NCBI GenBank assembly: GCA_000697335.1 | Contig: JNEM01013615.1 | Span: 1 to 49,901 of the forward strand | Length of the DNA: 49,901 nucleotides | Reading direction: 5' to 3' | Source: Conidiobolus incongruus B7586 | Taxonomy: Eukaryota > Entomophthoromycota > Entomophthoromycetes > Entomophthorales > Conidiobolaceae | Notes under the pieces: model-generated | The model's input: the letters and a program-made list of their open reading frames with translations, nothing else | Databases searched by the model: none | What the model was told of the DNA's origin: nothing | In this document: positions 47,340 through 49,901 of the stretch, piece after piece | How positions within the stretch are numbered: the first letter of the stretch is position 1 | Layout of the letters: every line of letters begins with the position of its first letter | Position numbers and translations under genes: made by a program

Positions 47340-49901
47340 CAATTTTTATAATTCAATGTAGAACAATTATAATATAATAAATAATAAAAAATTCAAGATC
47401 ATTTTTAAATCAATATTATAATTAATATATATTTTAAATGCTAAATATATCTATTAATATCAAATAATTAATTAGAAACTAATTCCAAAATGCTCTCATG
47501 TCTAATAGAATTGATTTAATATTAAATCTATTGAAATTATTTAATATAAAATAATTTTGTAAAAATTCAATAAACCACATAAATATTAGCAACTCTAATG
47601 ATAATGGAAGTATTTCTGAATTAGTAGTAATAGTTATTATACAAGATGACTATGGGTAGTAAGTTATTGGATATTTAGAATTAATATGAATTATACTAAT
47701 GTAATTATATATTTAGGATTTTACTATTAATTTAAAATATACTCAAATCTAATAATTATAAAATTAGATCCATGACACTAATATATTATTAATTCAGGTA
47801 AAGAATTTAATATCAATTTAATGACAAATTGTAAATGATTAATCAATTAGTGTCAATAACCCTTATAATAAATTTGATGCAATGGATTGATAATAAAGAA
47901 CAATCTATTTTTCCTGATATCAAAGGTATACTTATCATATTAATGTTAAAATTGAAATATAGTGAAATTTTAATATCTATATTATTATAAATATTGATGA
48001 TTAATAATCTTAAAAGCTGTTACAGTTTAAATATTAAATACCCATCAATTTGAATCTTTTAAGCAAATGAATGAATTAAAATTAATAAAAATAATTACAA
48101 GGAAGAATTGTTTATAAATCATCTGGAAGCTAAAGAAATTTGATTCTAGAAGTATTGCATAGGTGTAATTAGTATAATTATTCTTATATTTTTATTATTA
48201 TTCTGATTTATCAATATCTATAACTATAGTATGAATGCTAGATTCAAATTAATTAAAATTTCCAGTATAATAACACAATTCATAATGTTTATACAGATTT
48301 GGAGTTGCAATGATATAAACCTGAAATATATTCCTAAAGTTCTCTGCCATCATGAATATATTCTATCAATATTCTCTATTTTTGATATTGGAATGTAAGA
48401 TGAACTGTTATCTTGAAAATGACTTTTATTACCTTGATTCAATTGATTAAATATAGAGAAAGCTAATAACAATACATCTTCGAAATATAAGCCGCTTTTA
48501 GCTATTAATATCCCTAGTTTTCTATAGCAATCACTTTTCCTACAAGAGCCCAGTATTTTCCAATCATGGTTATATTAGAAACTAAGGTAAAACCTGATGT
48601 TCCAGTGGCTAGCTGATATGATATGGCCATATGGCAAGTTCCTCAAAGACCTCTTATTACATTGATCAAAATATCTGCTGATTTATTTAGCCATTAATAG
48701 GATCTTGTGGCATTCAACAAAAATCTCGAGAATAAACATAAATTAATGATGATAATCAACATGAATTATATATTTGATATTGATCATACATATTGCTATG
48801 ATACTAAATATTATAAATTATTGTCTTGTATGGTAGTATTTGCATCTTAAAAAAGTCATGTACCAAAAAATGCTTTTAGTTTTGGTTCTGAATTTAATTT
48901 TTTGTTTTACTTATTATTCAGATCATTTGTAATTTTATTTAACAGATATAAAAGTATTTATTAGATGACTGCACCAAACTTCTAATAGCAACCATTTAAT
49001 TTGAAGCTAAATTTACTCCAAAGATTAATCTATAACTTAATAAATTCCCTAACTTATGCTCTCACTAGATACTATTAATAATAATATATATAGTGAATTA
49101 AAGTAAATTTGATTTATTTAATGATATATGATATTAATTAATTTCATAATAGTAAACATAAATTGTAATAAGTGGTATTTTTTATAAGTGAAAATTAATG
49201 TGATATTGGGTAAAGACTTTAGCCAATACTAGAAATTTTAATGAATGTAATAATTTTCCTTAAACTCAGATATCACGATCTTTAACAAAAAAATATTACC
49301 AATAATTAGCTAATAATATTATAATTTCAATGATAAGAAAAATGATGGAAATAGTAAGTTAAATGAATTGAACGATGCGAGATAAAAGTATATGAGCTCC
49401 CATACGTTAACCCAGTATATACTCAAATTTTGAAATTTACTATTTATAAATGGGATTCAAACTATTCGATAAAATTATAAAAGTTTAAGATATAGGTTTA
49501 AATGAAAATTATCAATCATATATTTATTATTAAAAAATAGTTCATATATTCTATACAATAATATCTATTAGAGAGAATAAGATATTTACAATTTTCTATT
49601 ACAGATTCCAAATCATCAAAACTACAGCTTATCTGAGTTAATAAGTAAACTTGTATTTCTGGAATGAAATATCTAAACAAATTAATTCCATATATTTTAT
49701 ATATTATATGAAACTTGAGAATTTTATAAAAAAAATTTTTAAAATTAATATAAAATAAAAGAATATAAATTAAGTTTAAAAAATATATTTATATATTAAT
49801 TGATTAAAAGTAATTAAAAAAATTTTTTTGGTATATTAAAATATAATATATATTTAAATAAACTTACTATAAATTAATTTAAGAAATTTACTTATTGATA
49901 T
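46210..49901. other. Gene-poor A/T-rich end of the window
   Basis: No supported gene in 3.7 kb. Around 48480-48730 composition is less extreme and short open pieces occur on the plus strand with stops between them, but none matches a family I know. The final 200 bases are again almost pure A/T, resembling the repeat blocks without an alignment I can defend. Confidence 0.4.
47300..47337. repeat. (AT)19 microsatellite
   Basis: Thirty-eight bases of alternating A and T, the longest dinucleotide run in the window. Such runs can extrude cruciforms and vary in length between isolates. Confidence 0.95.

Noticed and set aside
46210-49901. Subtelomere or telomere near the window end
   Set aside because: No telomeric repeat array or subtelomeric gene family is visible.

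Overview
The window is a nuclear, very AT-rich piece of a eukaryotic genome, almost certainly fungal. The protein set is that of a fungus: a VTC polyphosphate polymerase, an Ssk2/Wis4-type MAP kinase kinase kinase, an Rgd1-type F-BAR/RhoGAP, secreted GPI-type proteins and an Irc21-type cytochrome b5. Introns are many and short (about 48 to 68 bases, GTAA- or GTAT-type donors). This density argues against a typical budding yeast and fits an early-diverging or Taphrinomycotina-like fungus; the species cannot be fixed from the sequence alone. Genes stand out by higher GC from long A/T-rich spacers.

Layout. 1-400 is part of a degenerate AT-rich repeat. 989-5270 (minus) is a MAPKKK whose upstream exons encode a BRCT domain that appears to be spliced in frame to the kinase. 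tRNA-Lys(TTT) follows at 6371-6443, then RPB10 (7129-7386) and a ten-exon mitochondrial rRNA dimethyladenosine transferase (7612-9033), all minus. A gene-poor stretch holds a GC-rich island (11230-11560). VTC4 lies at 12748-14892 (plus). After 4 kb of extreme AT-richness come an RGD1-like RhoGAP (19110-21899), a secreted GPI-type protein (22642-23322) and NIP7 (23535-24291, minus). tRNA-Leu(CAA) is at 24618-24700. A small protein with a PP1-docking motif is at 27022-27342 (minus).

The second half starts with a decayed but intron-bearing SMC5 locus (30557-34129), a probable C2-domain pseudogene (35358-35900) and a 1.1 kb AT-rich repeat block related to the one at the window start. Then come a small two-TM protein with a PPxY motif (37853-38239, minus), tRNA-Ser(AGA) (39955-40035), a U2 snRNA 5'-domain-like sequence (40223-40251), a compositionally odd small ORF (40446-40694), YKT6 (42602-43367), an IRC21-like cytochrome b5 (43947-44609, minus) and a paralogue of the secreted protein (45526-46209). 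The last 3.7 kb has no gene I can support.

The genes are unrelated housekeeping or cell-surface functions, with no operon-like logic. The items most worth attention are the BRCT-MAPKKK join, the U2-like element next to a GC-rich ORF, the SMC5 relic, and the two related AT-rich repeat blocks in opposite orientation. No CRISPR array, rRNA gene, intact transposon or viral system was seen.
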